Below are positions 49,264-62,029 of a stretch of DNA of 64,000 nt, in pieces; position 1 is the stretch's first letter, and the number at the start of each line of letters is the position of its first letter. Position numbers and translations under genes: made by a program. Below the pieces are notes generated by a model. That model was not told the origin of the DNA. It did not search any database and was given only the letters and a program-made list of their open reading frames with translations. The DNA is from Jacaranda mimosifolia (Eukaryota > Streptophyta > Magnoliopsida > Lamiales > Bignoniaceae). The stretch is from positions 39,650,230-39,714,229 of the forward strand of contig CM032121.1 of the NCBI GenBank assembly GCA_018894105.1, read 5' to 3'.

Positions 49264-49644
49264 TGCGTGTTTGGTTTTACTGAAAGTGAAAAAATAAAAA
49301 CTATCATTTTTTTTTCCTATTTTTACTCAAAATATTCCTATTTCATTTTTAATTTTTTTCTAAATCTAACATATCATCCTATTATCACATCAGTCAAATT
49401 CAAATTTAATTTAACATAAAGTACTCACTATCATTTTAAAATTAATAAAAAATACATATTTTTTTAAAAAAATAAATTTTTAAATATGAAAAAATATAAA
49501 TCAACTATCTTTTCCACTCTATATTTATTCTAATAATTACTTTCCAATAATTCATCCAAACATATTTCCATTTCCATTTCCATTCAAAAGTTATAATTAC
49601 CTTTTCAATTTTCGAAAATGGCTGAAAATACAAAAAGGTCCTGG
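49264..49644. mobile_element. Tourist-like MITE, worn
   Basis: GTGCGTGTTTGGTTTTACTG at the left and a weak inverse with AAAATACAAAAAGGTCC at the right, with AT-rich inside like the copies at 17073 and 62865. Target duplication not clear. Confidence 0.4.
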
Positions 49645-50414
49645 AAATAAAACTAATTTAACTCAAATAATTCTAACATTTATAAAATTAAAAAAAATCT
49701 TATAAAATATAAAAATTTATAAAATTCATTAAATAAATTTAACCAATTACCCAATAATTTACTCAAATCTCATACATAAACCGTGCTCGCCGACACCTTA
49801 AAAGTCCATCTTTGGCCTCATTCCTCGCTACTTTCAACTAATCACATGCTTCCTACTACTAAGTCAAGTATTTGCTTAACCAAACCCAAATTCAAGGAAA
49901 TTACACGAAGTCATCCAATTTGAAAAGGCCCCATTTCGTAAATTCACATCAAATAGCGCGAAACACGTGCATCGCACATGTGAGCACTCCATTGGCCCAT
50001 CTGTGAAAACATAGTACTAAATTAGTAATTAGTGTGGAAGTTGAGGCCCAACGGTCACCCCACTTCCCAGTAGTTACAATTAGTTAGTCTTATGTTTGAA
50101 TCAATCCAACCAAATCTTTGATTGCTTGTCGGATAAACCATTCGTCGTGGCAGTTAATCCCGGTTATTAACGTCCACGTGTCAACCTTTGGTTGAAAAAA
50201 GTGTGGGATTTAGCCGTGGTCGGCGGTTTGTGGGGCCTACGAGGAAAGATCCACCGCCCAAAATCGCAGGAAGAGGGCCGCGCGAATTTGGGAACGTCTT
50301 ATTCTGGGGCCCATGCATTGCCCCGACCCCAAAGCGCACGCTTTTGATAGAAAACTCGGGAAATTTTGAAAAAAGGGACCCACTTTATCTATTTTAAAGT
50401 TATAGAAAAGATGT

Positions 50415-51185
50415 GTAGTGGCATGTAGCTCAGTAAAGTCAGTCTATCCTGAGGGTGTAAATAAGATGAGTCGAGAATGAATCTAGCAGATTTAAATTTG
50501 GCTCGTTTATTAATTCACGAACTCGAATTCAAGTCAAGCTTTGTCAAGCTTAGACAGTGAAGTTTAAGCTTGGCTTGTTGGAATAGACGAAAATTCAGCG
50601 AGTCTTATAGAGTTTCACTTGATAAAACTTATTATAGAGAAGTAGAAAAGTTCAATTCATATAAGTTGGGATGAGCTCTAGCTCGAACTTGTATAAGTTT
50701 TGATTAACTCAAGCTCATTTAGCCTCAAAATAAAATTTATAATGATAGATGTTTTAAATAATTTTGTTATATATTTTTCTAAAAATAAAAAATTAAATTA
50801 TTATTATTATTATACGGACCTAAATTATAATTAAATATATATTTATATATATAATAAAAAAATTTGTTTGGGCTCGTGAGCTTTCGAGCCGAATATATTA
50901 AGCTCGGCTCGACTCAGGCTCAACAAGATCAAGCCAAATGTAAGCTTTCATCGAATCGATCCCAAACTATTCGTGAATCATCTCATCTCATTTACACCCC
51001 TAGTCTATCCTACTATGTGGGAAGTCTCGTATTCGAACTTGAATGGGAGCTTCTTTGTGCACTTTATATGCATTGTGTGTAATTTATATTTTGATTTATT
51101 TGATTTGCGAACAGAAAAATATTGATTTATCGAAAGGATAAAAATTCGTCATTTGTAATGCTCTCTAAAAAAAATAGAGAAAAAT
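50415..51185 (+). mobile_element. SINE split by a hAT element
   Basis: The 5' part (GGCATGTAGCTCAGTAAAGTC, about 50420-50450) and the 3' part (51012-51185, with TCGTATTCGAACTTGAATGG, TTATTTGATTTG and ATTGATTTATCGAAAGGATA) belong to the family seen whole at 55080-55330. The hAT element at 50451-51001 lies between them. Confidence 0.7.
50451..51001. mobile_element. hAT-type MITE nested in a SINE
   Basis: Ends GAGGGTGTAAATAAGATGAG and CATCTCATTTACACCCCT-type are inverted repeats. AGTCTATCCT stands on both sides (50441-50450 and 51002-51011), containing the 8-base duplication expected for hAT. The inside is AT-rich with GCTCGAAC/AGCTCGGCTCG words. Confidence 0.85.
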
Positions 51186-51826
51186 TTAATTCAAAACTAC
51201 TGTGACCATATAAAATAAATTATCCAAAGCTGCGTAAAATAATTCAAGTTACACATATTAGTTGATTGAATAATAATTCAGTAATTAAGCTGGAATTTGA
51301 GATGGATGGTAAGCTATGATTCTTACAAATAGATTGATTCTGAGTTTGAAATTTATATAAGAGATAATTGAAAAATCAGCAATGATTCTTTTTTTAAATA
51401 AATAATTTAACAAAAATAGAATTTGAAATGTCTAAAATTGTGTTTGAATTTTATTACATTGGTCTTTTGACTACTAACTAATGGTGTTTTGGCTTATTGG
51501 AGTACTTTTAGTGTTTGATTTTCTTGTTAAAAAATCGATTCAGGGTTTGATGTTATATCTCTCATGTGCTTTCTAAAATTGTTTAAAAAAATTAAAATAT
51601 ATTTTTATTTTTAAAAATTAGACGAATATGTATTCCTTGTGATAAATCTATTCCAAAATCCAAAAGAACCCAATTATTAAGACTTCCATGTTTTTTAAAT
51701 GAAATTATCCTTGTATTTCTTGCATTAAGAATTTAATTATAATCATTTTTTGCATTACAATTTTTACAAAACTAAACTTATAAACATTGGAAACTGTTGA
51801 TCTTTTTTGTAGTTCATTTAATCTTA

Positions 51827-52192
51827 GAAAGGGTTAAATTTATTTTACCCCCATACTATGGGGTTTGTATCAAATATTCCATTGTAATTTCAAAAACTTC
51901 AAATACTCCCTTCAAAGTCATATGTCGTTAGTAAAATAACTGATGGTGTCAAAAATCTACACTAAGTTATTGATTTAACCTCAAAAAATAACTAAATAGC
52001 ATTTTTATACTATTTAGTTATTTTTTGAGGTTAAATTAGCAACTTACTATAGATTTTTGACACCGTCAGTTATTTTACTAATGGCATATGACTTTAAGGA
52101 GGGTATTTGAAGTTTTTACAAGTATAAGGAGGTGTTTGATACATACCTTATAGTACGCCCGGGGGGGTGTTAAAAAGGAATTTAACCCTTTC
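51827..52192. mobile_element. Nearly full-length palindromic MITE
   Basis: The element is almost one hairpin: GAAAGGGTTAAATT at the left end pairs with AATTTAACCCTTTC at the right. Inside, AAAATAACTGATGGTGTCAAAA pairs with the GACACCGTCAGTTATTTTAC region, and the tip is around 52005 (AACTAAATAGCATTTTTATACTATTTAGTT). It is 366 bases with no coding capacity; no clear target duplication. Confidence 0.8.
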
Positions 52193-52462
52193 AAAAATTC
52201 ATATTGTCTCATACTAGATTTTCTATTTCTAAAACTTCAGACAATATTTTCTTCAAAAATACAATTTATTAAATTTACGATCCCATTGTGAAATTTACAA
52301 ATTTAAAAACATAGAGAAAAAAAGAAATTAAATTTTAGTAAAAGAATGATTCATTAAATTCTTAAATCTAAGATAAATTATTTGAATATATAGAAAGTTA
52401 TGTTAAGAAGCTTATTTTTTAAGGGCTATCTTTTTTTCACACACAATTGAAGTTCGAACCCC

Positions 52463-52493
<31 letters not shown>

Positions 52494-53838
52494 AGTGTAA
52501 TAGCGATTATATTAGATCAATTGACCATTCAAGCACAGTTTAAAAAAAAAATTGAATCTAAATATATGACTATTAAACTTGTCTAATTGTATTATAATTT
52601 ATTTTTATATAGTCTATAGTGGTAAAATCATAATTGAGTCGAAATTTAGCACATTTCTATTAAAACACTTTTTTTTTTCCAAATTCCTTGATTCTAAAAT
52701 ATGTGCATGGACAATCGATATATGACAACATCCAAAAGCATAAAAGTATTTTCACTTTTATTGAATCTTGAAGGACCATTTGGGTGAATTTCTTTGTAGA
52801 AAAGGAAACATTTCCCACTTCAATTCTTAGGATGTAAGTAAGACAAATATTCTCTTCATAACTCACTACGTTGTGAAAAATATATGGCCTATGTTTTTAT
52901 CTTTTTTTATAATTCTTTTTTATTGTGAAAAGAAATCACTTTATTCCTATTTTGTTTGGATTTTGTGGAAATGATAAGTGAGGGTAAGGCCTCCATGCCT
53001 TGGGTAGGCTGATGCTCTCCCTCTTTTTTCAAAAAATTAAAAGCTATACAAATAAAAAAAAATTATATTCTAAATAAAAATTGTTGATATATTGTCAACA
53101 GAAAATGAAAATAAAATCAATTATTTTACTTTTAAAATAAGGGTTATAGTATAGTGCACTACGTAAATTTTATTAATACAATTGATTTTATTTTAAAATA
53201 TATATAAAACTATAAATAATTATTTTATATAAACATAAACTATACTTCCACCGTGTTTTTTTTTAAAAATAAAATTAGCAATTCAAATAATATTCTTCAT
53301 TATTCTTTTTAAATTATATAAAGTTGCATATGGGGGAATATATACATAAAGTCATAATTCCACTCATGTCATTTTATTGATGAAGCATAAAATTTTTCTA
53401 CGTGTTAATACTGATAAATAAGTGGTGGTACATATACAGTGACAACGAATATTCTAAAAAATATAATATAAACTAGATTTATTTTTTATTAATTTAGTAA
53501 TTGATAACGTTCTAAAAACTTATCAAAATTTTAATATTTCACATAAACTTTATTGTGAACAACACAAAATATATTTTTAATAAACACTCATCTAGGGCTT
53601 GTTTGGCAACATTAAACAAAAAACATCATATTCGAAAATTAACAGTCACAGGCACCACCACCACCACAAGAAAAGAGAGAGATTCTACCTATCATCAGAT
53701 AAAAAGGAGAATATAACTAGTTGCATATTGGACGGGACAACCTGAGCCAGACAAGCCTTAACTAATAATTGATTGGCACGAATAATACTATTAGGATCAT
53801 TAAAATTAATGAATATTCGGTTGACAAGTTACAAATAG

Positions 53839-54180
53839 CATTTTTCTCATATATATATATATATATATTATTTACAAAATAATAAATAATTATTATTTTG
53901 CCACAATAAGATCAAGTTACAAGTTCAATGGCGATATAATATGTTACTATTGATAATTAATGATTTTGTAAATAATAAATTATTATTATTTTGCCACAAT
54001 AAGATCAAGTTTACAAGTTCAATGGTGATATAATATGTTACTATTGATAATTAATGATTTTTCTCATATATATATATATATATTATTTACAAAATAATAA
54101 ATAATTATTATTTTGCCACAATAAGATCAGGTTTACAAGTTCAATGGCGATATAATATGTTACCATTGATAATTACTGAC
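53839..54180 (+). repeat. Tandem repeat, three units of about 90-130 bases
   Basis: Units start at about 53839, 53970 and 54059. Each contains TTATTTTGCCACAATAAGAT, ACAAGTTCAATGG and GATATAATATGTTAC. Units one and three also carry the TTTCTCATATATATAT head, which unit two lacks. Confidence 0.85.
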
Positions 54181-55079
54181 ACATGTATAATAATAATCGG
54201 GTGATAATACAATGTTGTCCTCATAACTTATGAAAAGATTTTTTTATGTTGCTATACATATTCCTAAATATTTGCCGTTAAAATAAAAATAAAAATTAGG
54301 GCATTAACTTATGATCAAACCATAATTGATGCTAAAAATCCATAGTTTAACTCTAAAATTAATGATAGTCGAATTTGAAGCAGATGCTCGTATAGTTAAT
54401 GTTGACAATGACCAATCTATAACTGATGATTATTTTTTTGTATGGCAATCTTTATAAGGATAATGCATAACTGATATGTTGGTGTTGCAACAAATAATAT
54501 GGCTGCTGATTGATATTAACAATTTTGTAGTTTGTTATTTTAAAAGATTATATTTTTTTATGAAAAATTAATAATTTTAATTTGTAGTTATAGTTATGAA
54601 TTTAATTTCATAATAATTATTTTTGTAATAAATACCTAATTTTTTATTGGTGAAGTATAAGTAGTCAATTGATCATTTAAACTTGCCTAGCTATATCACA
54701 TAGTTTTAGTGAGCTTGAAGTGATTCCTATTAAATACACAAAAACATACATTCTCATGGAAACCTTCATTTTCTGCAATGTCCAACTTGATTCATAAGAC
54801 TAAATAATTTCTTAGTTGCTGCAGATTGCAATGTATATTTGTTTGTGACATTCATTCTTTGTATTTAAAAAAAAATAATATCTTTAACCACAAAAATAAA
54901 TAAATAAACATAGTGTAAACGAGACAAAAAAATAAAAAAAGAAGATATTTATATTGTTTCTCTTTTATGTACAATGAAGTAGGTTTGGTATGTAATTTTA
55001 TTGTATTAATTTAAGTAATGATTAATTAATTAAATTTTAATATAAAGGACTATTATATTGTACTGAAAACACAGGTCTC

Positions 55080-55330
55080 GTCCAGTAGCTTGTAGTCCAA
55101 GTGGTATCCATCTCCTTTATTATATAGGAGGTCTTGTGTTCAACTCGAAATGGCGCGTGTTGTGCACCTTATGTGTATTGTGTATAGTTTATACTTTGAT
55201 TTATTTGATTTGATATTAAAAAAAAAAATTATTTGTTCAATTAGAGAATAGAAAAATATTGATTTGTTGAAAGGATAATAATTCGTTATTTGTAATACTC
55301 TCTCTCTCTCAAAAAAAAAAAAAAAAAAGT
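55080..55330 (+). mobile_element. tRNA-derived SINE, second family
   Basis: Box-A-like TAGTCCAAGTGGTATCC, box-B-like GTGTTCAACTCG, then CTTATGTGTATTGTG, ACTTTGATTTATTTGATTTG, GAATAGAAAAATATTGATTTG and CTCTCTCTCTC ahead of a poly-A tail (55312-55328). Confidence 0.7.
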
Positions 55331-56529
55331 CTCGTTCCTCATTTTGAATCCGTGATGTCATTTATACAATATTTGATTTTTTTCATTTAAAAAAAAATAT
55401 TTTCTTGCTTTACATAAAGAAAATACATTCTCCTAAAACTAATTAATGATATATGAACCTAATTGTTTCTACTTATTATCAAATTACAAATTAATAAATT
55501 ATTTAACTACTATTTTTCATAAGGAAAAAAAAAAGATTCTTGAAGAATGAAGAAGAGGTGCGTGCATGGGCAGAACAAGTGGAAAAAGGTTGGCTTTTTG
55601 TAAAGAAACACCTTTCCATCATTTGCAACTCGATTGAAAGAATATCCTTTCATTTCATTATTTCATTAACACAAAAAAGAAAAAAGAAAAAAAGAAAAAG
55701 GAAAAATATGTTCACAGCATTACAATGACCTATGATTCCTCATCATTTTAATGTTTATGATGGCATCTATATTTTTGGTCCATACAAATAAAAGTCATAC
55801 AACTTTTCTTCATAATCTCAAAAACCTAAAAATAAATTTATTTATTTTTTCCCCATAATTTCTTGTAATTATGGGAATTTATTTATACAATACCAAGAAA
55901 AAAGTAAGGAAGAAAAAAAAAAAAAAGATTCTTTTTTAAAAGCATAAGATTAATTTTCTCATATATGTGGCTTACTCGTGTGAGGTACATAAAAACATAA
56001 TAATTATTTAAATCCATAAAAAAATTATTTAAACGTGTTAAAATATGATAATTATTAGAGCTTATAAGTATACAAAAACCACCATAAGGCACATAGATAT
56101 TATTTAAAAATTCAAGTCCTTATAAGTACCCATTTTTTATTATTATTAATTTTAGACATCCATAATAATTTGAAAAAACATATTGATACTTTTTTGACAT
56201 AAAAAGTGACATGGAATAAAATTCTACACTTTTATGTCAAAAAAAAAAAACATATTGATACTTATTCTATTTTTTTTCCAAATTTAATTAAGTAGGTTGC
56301 TCGTATTGAGATCTCACCTTCATATTTAACCTAGATATCCACATCAATATATTAATTAGCTAAACAAAGAATAATTAATTACTATATATATATATATCGT
56401 TTCTCAACAAAAAAAAAAAAACTTTTATATTTCATTCTAAAAACAAATAAATACTCAAAATTTAAAATTGACAATTACAGGAGTTGAAAATTAATTTAGG
56501 ATAATTACTCTAAAATTTTATTATTATTA

Positions 56530-56713
56530 TTTTTTAGAGAGAACACTACAGATAACGTAATTTATACTTTTAATAAGTCAATATTATTATATTCTCAAAT
56601 CAAATAAATTAAAGTACAAATTATATAATCAAATGCACATAACGTGCACAAAGACGCCCATTTGGGTTGAATATCAGACTTCCTACATAATAGGGGAGAC
56701 TGATGCCATTGGG
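56530..56713 (-). mobile_element. tRNA-derived SINE, second family, reverse
   Basis: On the minus strand it has a box-A-like TAGCCCAATGGCATCAG, then box-B-like sequence, GCACGTTATGTGCATTTG and CAAATCAAATAAATTAAAG-type body, matching the copy at 55080. Its 5' end is cut by the hAT element that starts at 56721 and resumes as GCACTGGG after 57353. Confidence 0.65.
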
Positions 56714-56720
56714 CTACAAG

Positions 56721-57346
56721 TAATGTTTTCAAAATCGAATCGAACAAAGAATCAGTGACGTTATTGGTTACTGGTTCAATCGGTTGGATCGGTATGACGT
56801 AATGATTATATTTAATTTAATAAATATATATAATATTTTAATATTAACAAAAAAAATTAATTAATATAAAAAGAATATTATTTTAAAAAAAATTCAACTT
56901 ACTTATTTTTAAGTACGTTTTTTTAGTAAAAAATACTATTTCACAATTACTCAATTATAAATAAGTAAAAAATAGTATTTCGCATTAATTTAAATAATCA
57001 TTCGTTTTATGTTTTAACTTCAAGTAAAAATAAATTCTTCTACGCTAAATATTCAATATAATATTGAACATAAGCATTCACATATAACTATCACTTCATT
57101 AAATGTCAATAGAATAAATTCATGTTTCAAAAAAATTATATGTTCAAAATCTTCAATCATTATTTTTAACTCATAATTTCTCTTTTTTTTTAAAAAAATA
57201 AAAAAAAATAAAAAATTAAACCGATTGAATTGGTATCCATTTTGTCCAGTTTTCAACCAATATCGATTTTTATGCTTCAACCGAACCAAACTGACCTCCG
57301 ATCATTGATCGAACCAATTAGTCCAGTCCAATTTTCAAAACCTTAT
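56721..57346. mobile_element. hAT-type MITE nested in a SINE
   Basis: Left end TAATGTTTTCAAAATCG, right end CAATTTTCAAAACCTTAT. CTACAAG repeats at 56714-56720 and 57347-57353 (a 7-base match inside an expected 8). Inner GGTTCAATCGG / ACCGATTGAAT motifs relate it to the element in the viral locus at 35280-35882. Confidence 0.8.
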
Positions 57347-57788
57347 CTACAAGCACTGGGACTCTAAATTTTATTACTTAAAAAATTAGCCATCCATAAA
57401 TATACTTGTAGGGGTCTAAATCTAACTCGTCCACGCATAATCTTCAACTCATTAAATTCAATTATTCAAGAGTACATTGTAAATAAGAAATCTTCCAGTG
57501 GAAAACGACATTTGGATAATATTAATTAATAGAATTCTAAAGTACACTGTTCCACTTACTGCAAAAGCTCAAATATTTTGGGCAAACAAACCGCCCACCT
57601 CACCTTCCCTTGAACCTTCCTGCCTCCTTATTACCATAATCGCTGCCTATAAATTCGCGATTTTCCGACAGCAAAACGCATTACGAACCAGTTCAAGAAA
57701 AAGATCACCAGTAAGATACTTTCTACTTCAAAGCAAGAAATCTTCATAGATTCCAATATTGCTCTAAATTCCCTTCTTCTTCTTCTTC

Positions 57789-57795
57789 TATATAA
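57789..57795 (+). promoter_or_regulatory. TATA box of raffinose synthase
   Basis: TATATAA, 113 bases before the start codon and just after a (CTT)n pyrimidine tract at 57772-57788. Transcription would then start near 57820-57830. A second, weaker candidate is CTATAAAT at about 57646. Confidence 0.6.
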
Positions 57796-57907
57796 ACCTC
57801 CATTTAGGCTCTTCTTTGATCCATCGAAGCCTTTGTCTTTTCTTCCTTCTGAAACTTTTGTTCATAATTTCTTTAACCATTTTTGAGTTCTTTTTCCACC
57901 ATTAACA

Positions 57908-60882
57908 ATGGCTCCAAGCTTGAGCAAAAGTGGTTCAAACGCCACTGTTCTTGTTGATGGATTCACCAACTCGATGATAACTCTGGATGAATCAAATTTC
58001 AGTGTCAATGATCACGTTTTTCTCTCCGAGGTTCCACCTAATATCACCGCCACGCCGTCGCCGTTTGCTCCCGGAGAGAAGGGCGGAGCGCCGCCGTCGG
58101 CCGCCTCCCCGGGATGCTTCGTGGGGTTTGATATAAAGGAGCCCGGCAGCCATCTCGTCGTCCCCATTGGGAAGCTGAAAAACATCAAATTCATGTCTAT
58201 TTTCAGGTTCAAAGTTTGGTGGACTACCCACTGGATCGGGTCCAACGGGTCGGACCTCGAGCGGGAAACTCAAATAGTCGTTCTCGACAAATCCGATGAC
58301 GGCGAAAGGCCGTACGTGTGCTTGCTTCCAATCATCGAGGGCCCATTTCGGGCCTCTCTCCAGCCCGGAACAGATGACTACATCGACATTTGTGTCGAAA
58401 GCGGGTCGTCAAAAGTAGCCGGGTCCTCATTCCGGTCCGCCCTCTACATGCATGCCGGCGATGACCCGTTTACCCTCGTCAAAGATGCCATGAAGGTGGC
58501 GCGCCACCACCTCGGGACCTTCAAGCTGTTGGAGGAGAAAACTCCGCCGGGAATCGTCGACAAATTCGGGTGGTGCACTTGGGACGCTTTCTACCTGACC
58601 GTCCAACCCCAGGGCGTCTGGGAGGGAGTTAAGGACCTGGTCGACGGCGGCTGTCCGCCGGGGCTGGTGTTGATCGACGACGGCTGGCAATCCATCTGCC
58701 ACGACGAGGATCCGATCACCTCCGAGGGGATGAACCGTACCTCCGCCGGAGAGCAAATGCCATGCAGGCTGATCAAGTTCGAGGAGAACTACAAGTTCAG
58801 GGAGTATGAGAGCCCGAACAAAACCGGCCCGGGCCCGAAGACCGGGATGGGGGCCTTTATTCGGGACCTGAAGGACAGCTTCAAGAGCGTGGACTACGTG
58901 TACGTCTGGCATGCTTTCTGTGGGTATTGGGGTGGGCTTAGGCCCAATGTTTCGGGCCTGCCCGAAGCTAAGGTGATTGAGCCCAAATTGACACCCGGGC
59001 TGAAGACCACCATGGAAGACTTGGCTGTTGATAAGATTGTGAACAATGGTGTCGGGCTGGTCCCACCAGAGCTGGCAGACCAAATGTATGAAGGAATTCA
59101 TTCTCACTTGGAATCCGTTGGGATTGATGGAGTCAAAGTGGATGTTATTCATGTAAGTTTATTTAATTAATTTTACTCATAAAAAATAGGCATATTTATT
59201 TCTTTCTTTTTTAATTTATATAACTGTATTTTTATTTTTCTTGCAGTTGTTGGAAATGGTGTGTGAGGATTATGGTGGTAGAGTGGATTTAGCTAAGGCT
59301 TACTACAAGGCATTGACATCCTCAGTGAGGAACCATTTCAAAGGGAATGGTGTGATTGCAAGCATGGAGCATTGCAATGACTTCATGTTCCTTGGTACCG
59401 AGGCTATTTCCCTTGGCCGTGTTGGTAAGTTTATAGTTTGTCTTTTTTTTTTTTTTTTCAATGTATTATAAATAATATCATATATATGTACAAAATATTC
59501 TTTTGCTTAAACAGTTGAAGATATATATATCAGAGAGGATCGAGATTGGTTAATTGTAACCACCCATTCTTTTTCAGTTAAAGTGATAGTCCCAACATGG
59601 CCGTTGCTGTTCGGCCCATTTTATCTTGATTTGATTTGCCTATACAGCCATGTTAACTTCATATGAAAGTTTTTTTACTAAGTTTTAAGACTTACGCGCA
59701 TCAATAAATTTGATCATTGTAAAATAAAATATCAATTGGAACAAACTATAGAAGTTATATTCGAATTTTATATTGGAGCCCACGTGCTAAAATGTTGAGT
59801 TTTGGTGATATATTATGTTGAATTAAGCTCGTTCTTTTGGCTAATATTTGAATTTGAACAGGGGATGACTTTTGGTGCACTGATCCATCTGGCGATCCAA
59901 ACGGCACATTCTGGTTGCAGGGATGCCACATGGTGCACTGCGCCTACAACAGCTTATGGATGGGCAATTTCATCCACCCCGACTGGGATATGTTCCAGTC
60001 CACCCACCCTTGCGCGGAGTTCCACGCCGCCTCAAGAGCCATCTCTGGCGGACCGATCTACGTCAGTGACTCGGTCGGAAAGCACAATTTCGAGCTCCTC
60101 AAGAGTCTCGTCTTGCCCGATGGCTCCATCCTCCGCTGCGACTACTACGCATTGCCTACTCGCGACTGCCTCTTTGAGGATCCACTCCACAATGGCAAAA
60201 CTATGCTGAAAATCTGGAACTTAAATAAGGTAACAATTAATTTCCAGTGCAATTCGCAATTTTTTGTACCTGAATTTTGATCTCGAGTAATTAATTTGTT
60301 GACTTTTGCTTGAATCAGTTCACCGGAGTGGTCGGCGCGTTCAACTGCCAAGGCGGAGGGTGGAGCCGCGAAGACAGGCGCAACAAATGCGCCTCCGAGT
60401 ACTCTCACGTCGTCTCCTCCGTCGCTGGCCCTAGCGACATCGAGTGGAAGCAAGGCACGAATCCAATTCCCGTCGAAGGAATTCAAACATTCGCGATGTA
60501 CTTGTTCCACGAGAAGAAGCTGGTGCTCTCCAAGCCATCCGGCACCATCGAGCTCTCTCTGGAGCCGTTCGATTTCGAGCTCATCACAGTCTCCCCCATC
60601 ACAGTCCTGGCCAACACTTCCATCCAATTCGCTCCAATTGGTCTGGCGAACATGCTCAACACTGGTGGCGCGATTCAATCATTGGTGTTTAACGATCGTG
60701 GAAAATCGGTCCAAATCGGAGTGAAAGGAACTGGCGAGATGAGGGTCTTCGCTTCTGAGAGACCGGCGGCCTGCAGAGTGAACGGCGAAAGCGTCCGATT
60801 TGTGTATGAGAATTACATGGTTATCATTCAAGTGCCATGGGCGAACTCTTCTGGGCTTTCTGTGATTGAATATCTGTTTTGA
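57908..60882 (+). CDS. RFS5: Raffinose synthase (galactinol-sucrose galactosyltransferase, RFS5 type)
   Basis: Cytosolic enzyme that moves galactose from galactinol to sucrose, giving raffinose and myo-inositol; linked in plants to cold, drought and seed desiccation. Four exons join in phase to 784 residues: 57908-59152, 59247-59424, 59862-60229, 60319-60882, all GT-AG. Length fits the family (about 780); the longer stachyose synthases carry an extra insert not seen here. Family blocks: GFDIKEPGSHLVVPIGKLK, FGWCTWDAFYLTVQPQGVWE, LVLIDDGWQSICHDEDPI, GEQMPCRLIKFEENYKF and YVWHAFCGYWGGLRP. The likely nucleophile is Asp 412 in DGVKVDVIH at the end of exon 1, with a second catalytic Asp in YVSDSVGKHNF. 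Exon 1 is markedly GC-rich against its AT-rich surroundings, which is why long antisense frames appear in it. AATAAA at 61025-61030 is a likely polyadenylation signal. Confidence 0.95.
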
Positions 60883-62029
60883 TCATAAAATTATTATTAA
60901 GGGATGCCGGATGCCCCGAGTTTTAAGATATACGGCTGGGGGTATTTGTTCTTTTACCCATTATGACTCTACCTAATGTATTTTCTTTGATGCAAGGAAA
61001 TTAATTTCCAAGTAATGAAATATGAATAAATTTTGTACAAAAGTTTATGTGCCACTCCACTTACACTTTAGAATTTATTTTATTTTTATGTTTCTAAAAT
61101 ATAATTATGCATTAGGAAAAAAAAAAAAAAAATCAGTTTACATCAATTTGGGCTGAGCCCAAATCATAAAGAACTTCTCCAGGACAAGGTTAACTCGTCC
61201 TGATGGCATCAATTCCAAGTATAAAGCATGAAGTTAGGGGTTCAAATGTAACAAATTTTACTGCATGTGTAGATAAAAAATTTTAAAAAAAGAAAAAGTT
61301 TATTAGGCCCTTCAAATTATAATGGTTGGGCTAATTTGTTATTAAAATTATGAACTTTCAATTGTAGTTTAGAATCTAGATATACCATATTCAAACAGGC
61401 AATATGATTAGTAAATGTTAAAAAGCATTAATATTTTTATAGAAGTATTAGATTATCTTTTGAATTTATTTTGTATATATTCGTAAAATAAAATAAAAAA
61501 TAATTTCTAATTAAAATAAAAGATCCAACTATTCTACCTATGTACATCATGCTTGTTGATTTCTTGGCAAAAAGAGAACATTGTTAAGTAAGAAAGCATA
61601 AATATTTGTGATGATGTTGATCGTTTTGTGCACTAGGAATAATTAGTAAAGTTGATCTATTAAGAAGGCAGCATTGATAGATACATGCATTTTTATGTGC
61701 CCAACCCTTATGGAAACACACATAAAGCAGGTTAGATGATTCCCTTTTATCATGATAAAAAAGGATGTAGTTACTTACATAAGCTACCTCTTCCTTTCTA
61801 TCCATTTGATTAGATCAATCTTTATCCAAATTTTGAGCACCATAAATATATACTTTTAAAAAATAAAATAAAATTATACACATACATATAAAGAATTCAT
61901 TAAATTCAAACCTTCGACTGAAGACTTTACATGTGAAACTTATATCATTGGACCAAAGACCATCCGACTAGATTTATAGTTTAGATGAAAATATGTTATT
62001 TTGGAGAGAAATTATCAAGAAAAAGCTAA

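Larger units (their letters stand above)
43110..57907. other. Gene-poor region filled with repeats
   Basis: About 14.8 kb without a convincing host gene. Contents: hAT MITE (43980-44756), Copia remnant (45039-45345), Tourist-like MITE (45617-45973), SINE (46557-46674), LTR-like block (about 47340-48800), MITE-like block (about 49264-49644), a GC-richer stretch at 50.1-50.4 kb with no recognisable feature, nested SINE/hAT (50415-51185), palindrome (51827-52192), tandem repeat (53839-54180), SINEs (55080-55330 and 56530-56713) and hAT (56721-57346). 53.6-57.0 kb is otherwise AT-rich and featureless. Confidence 0.55.

Noticed and set aside
58427..59152. Antisense open frame of 241 codons, and 60145-60678 of 177 codons
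   Set aside because: Exact shadows of GC-rich raffinose synthase exons, whose sense frame is certain.
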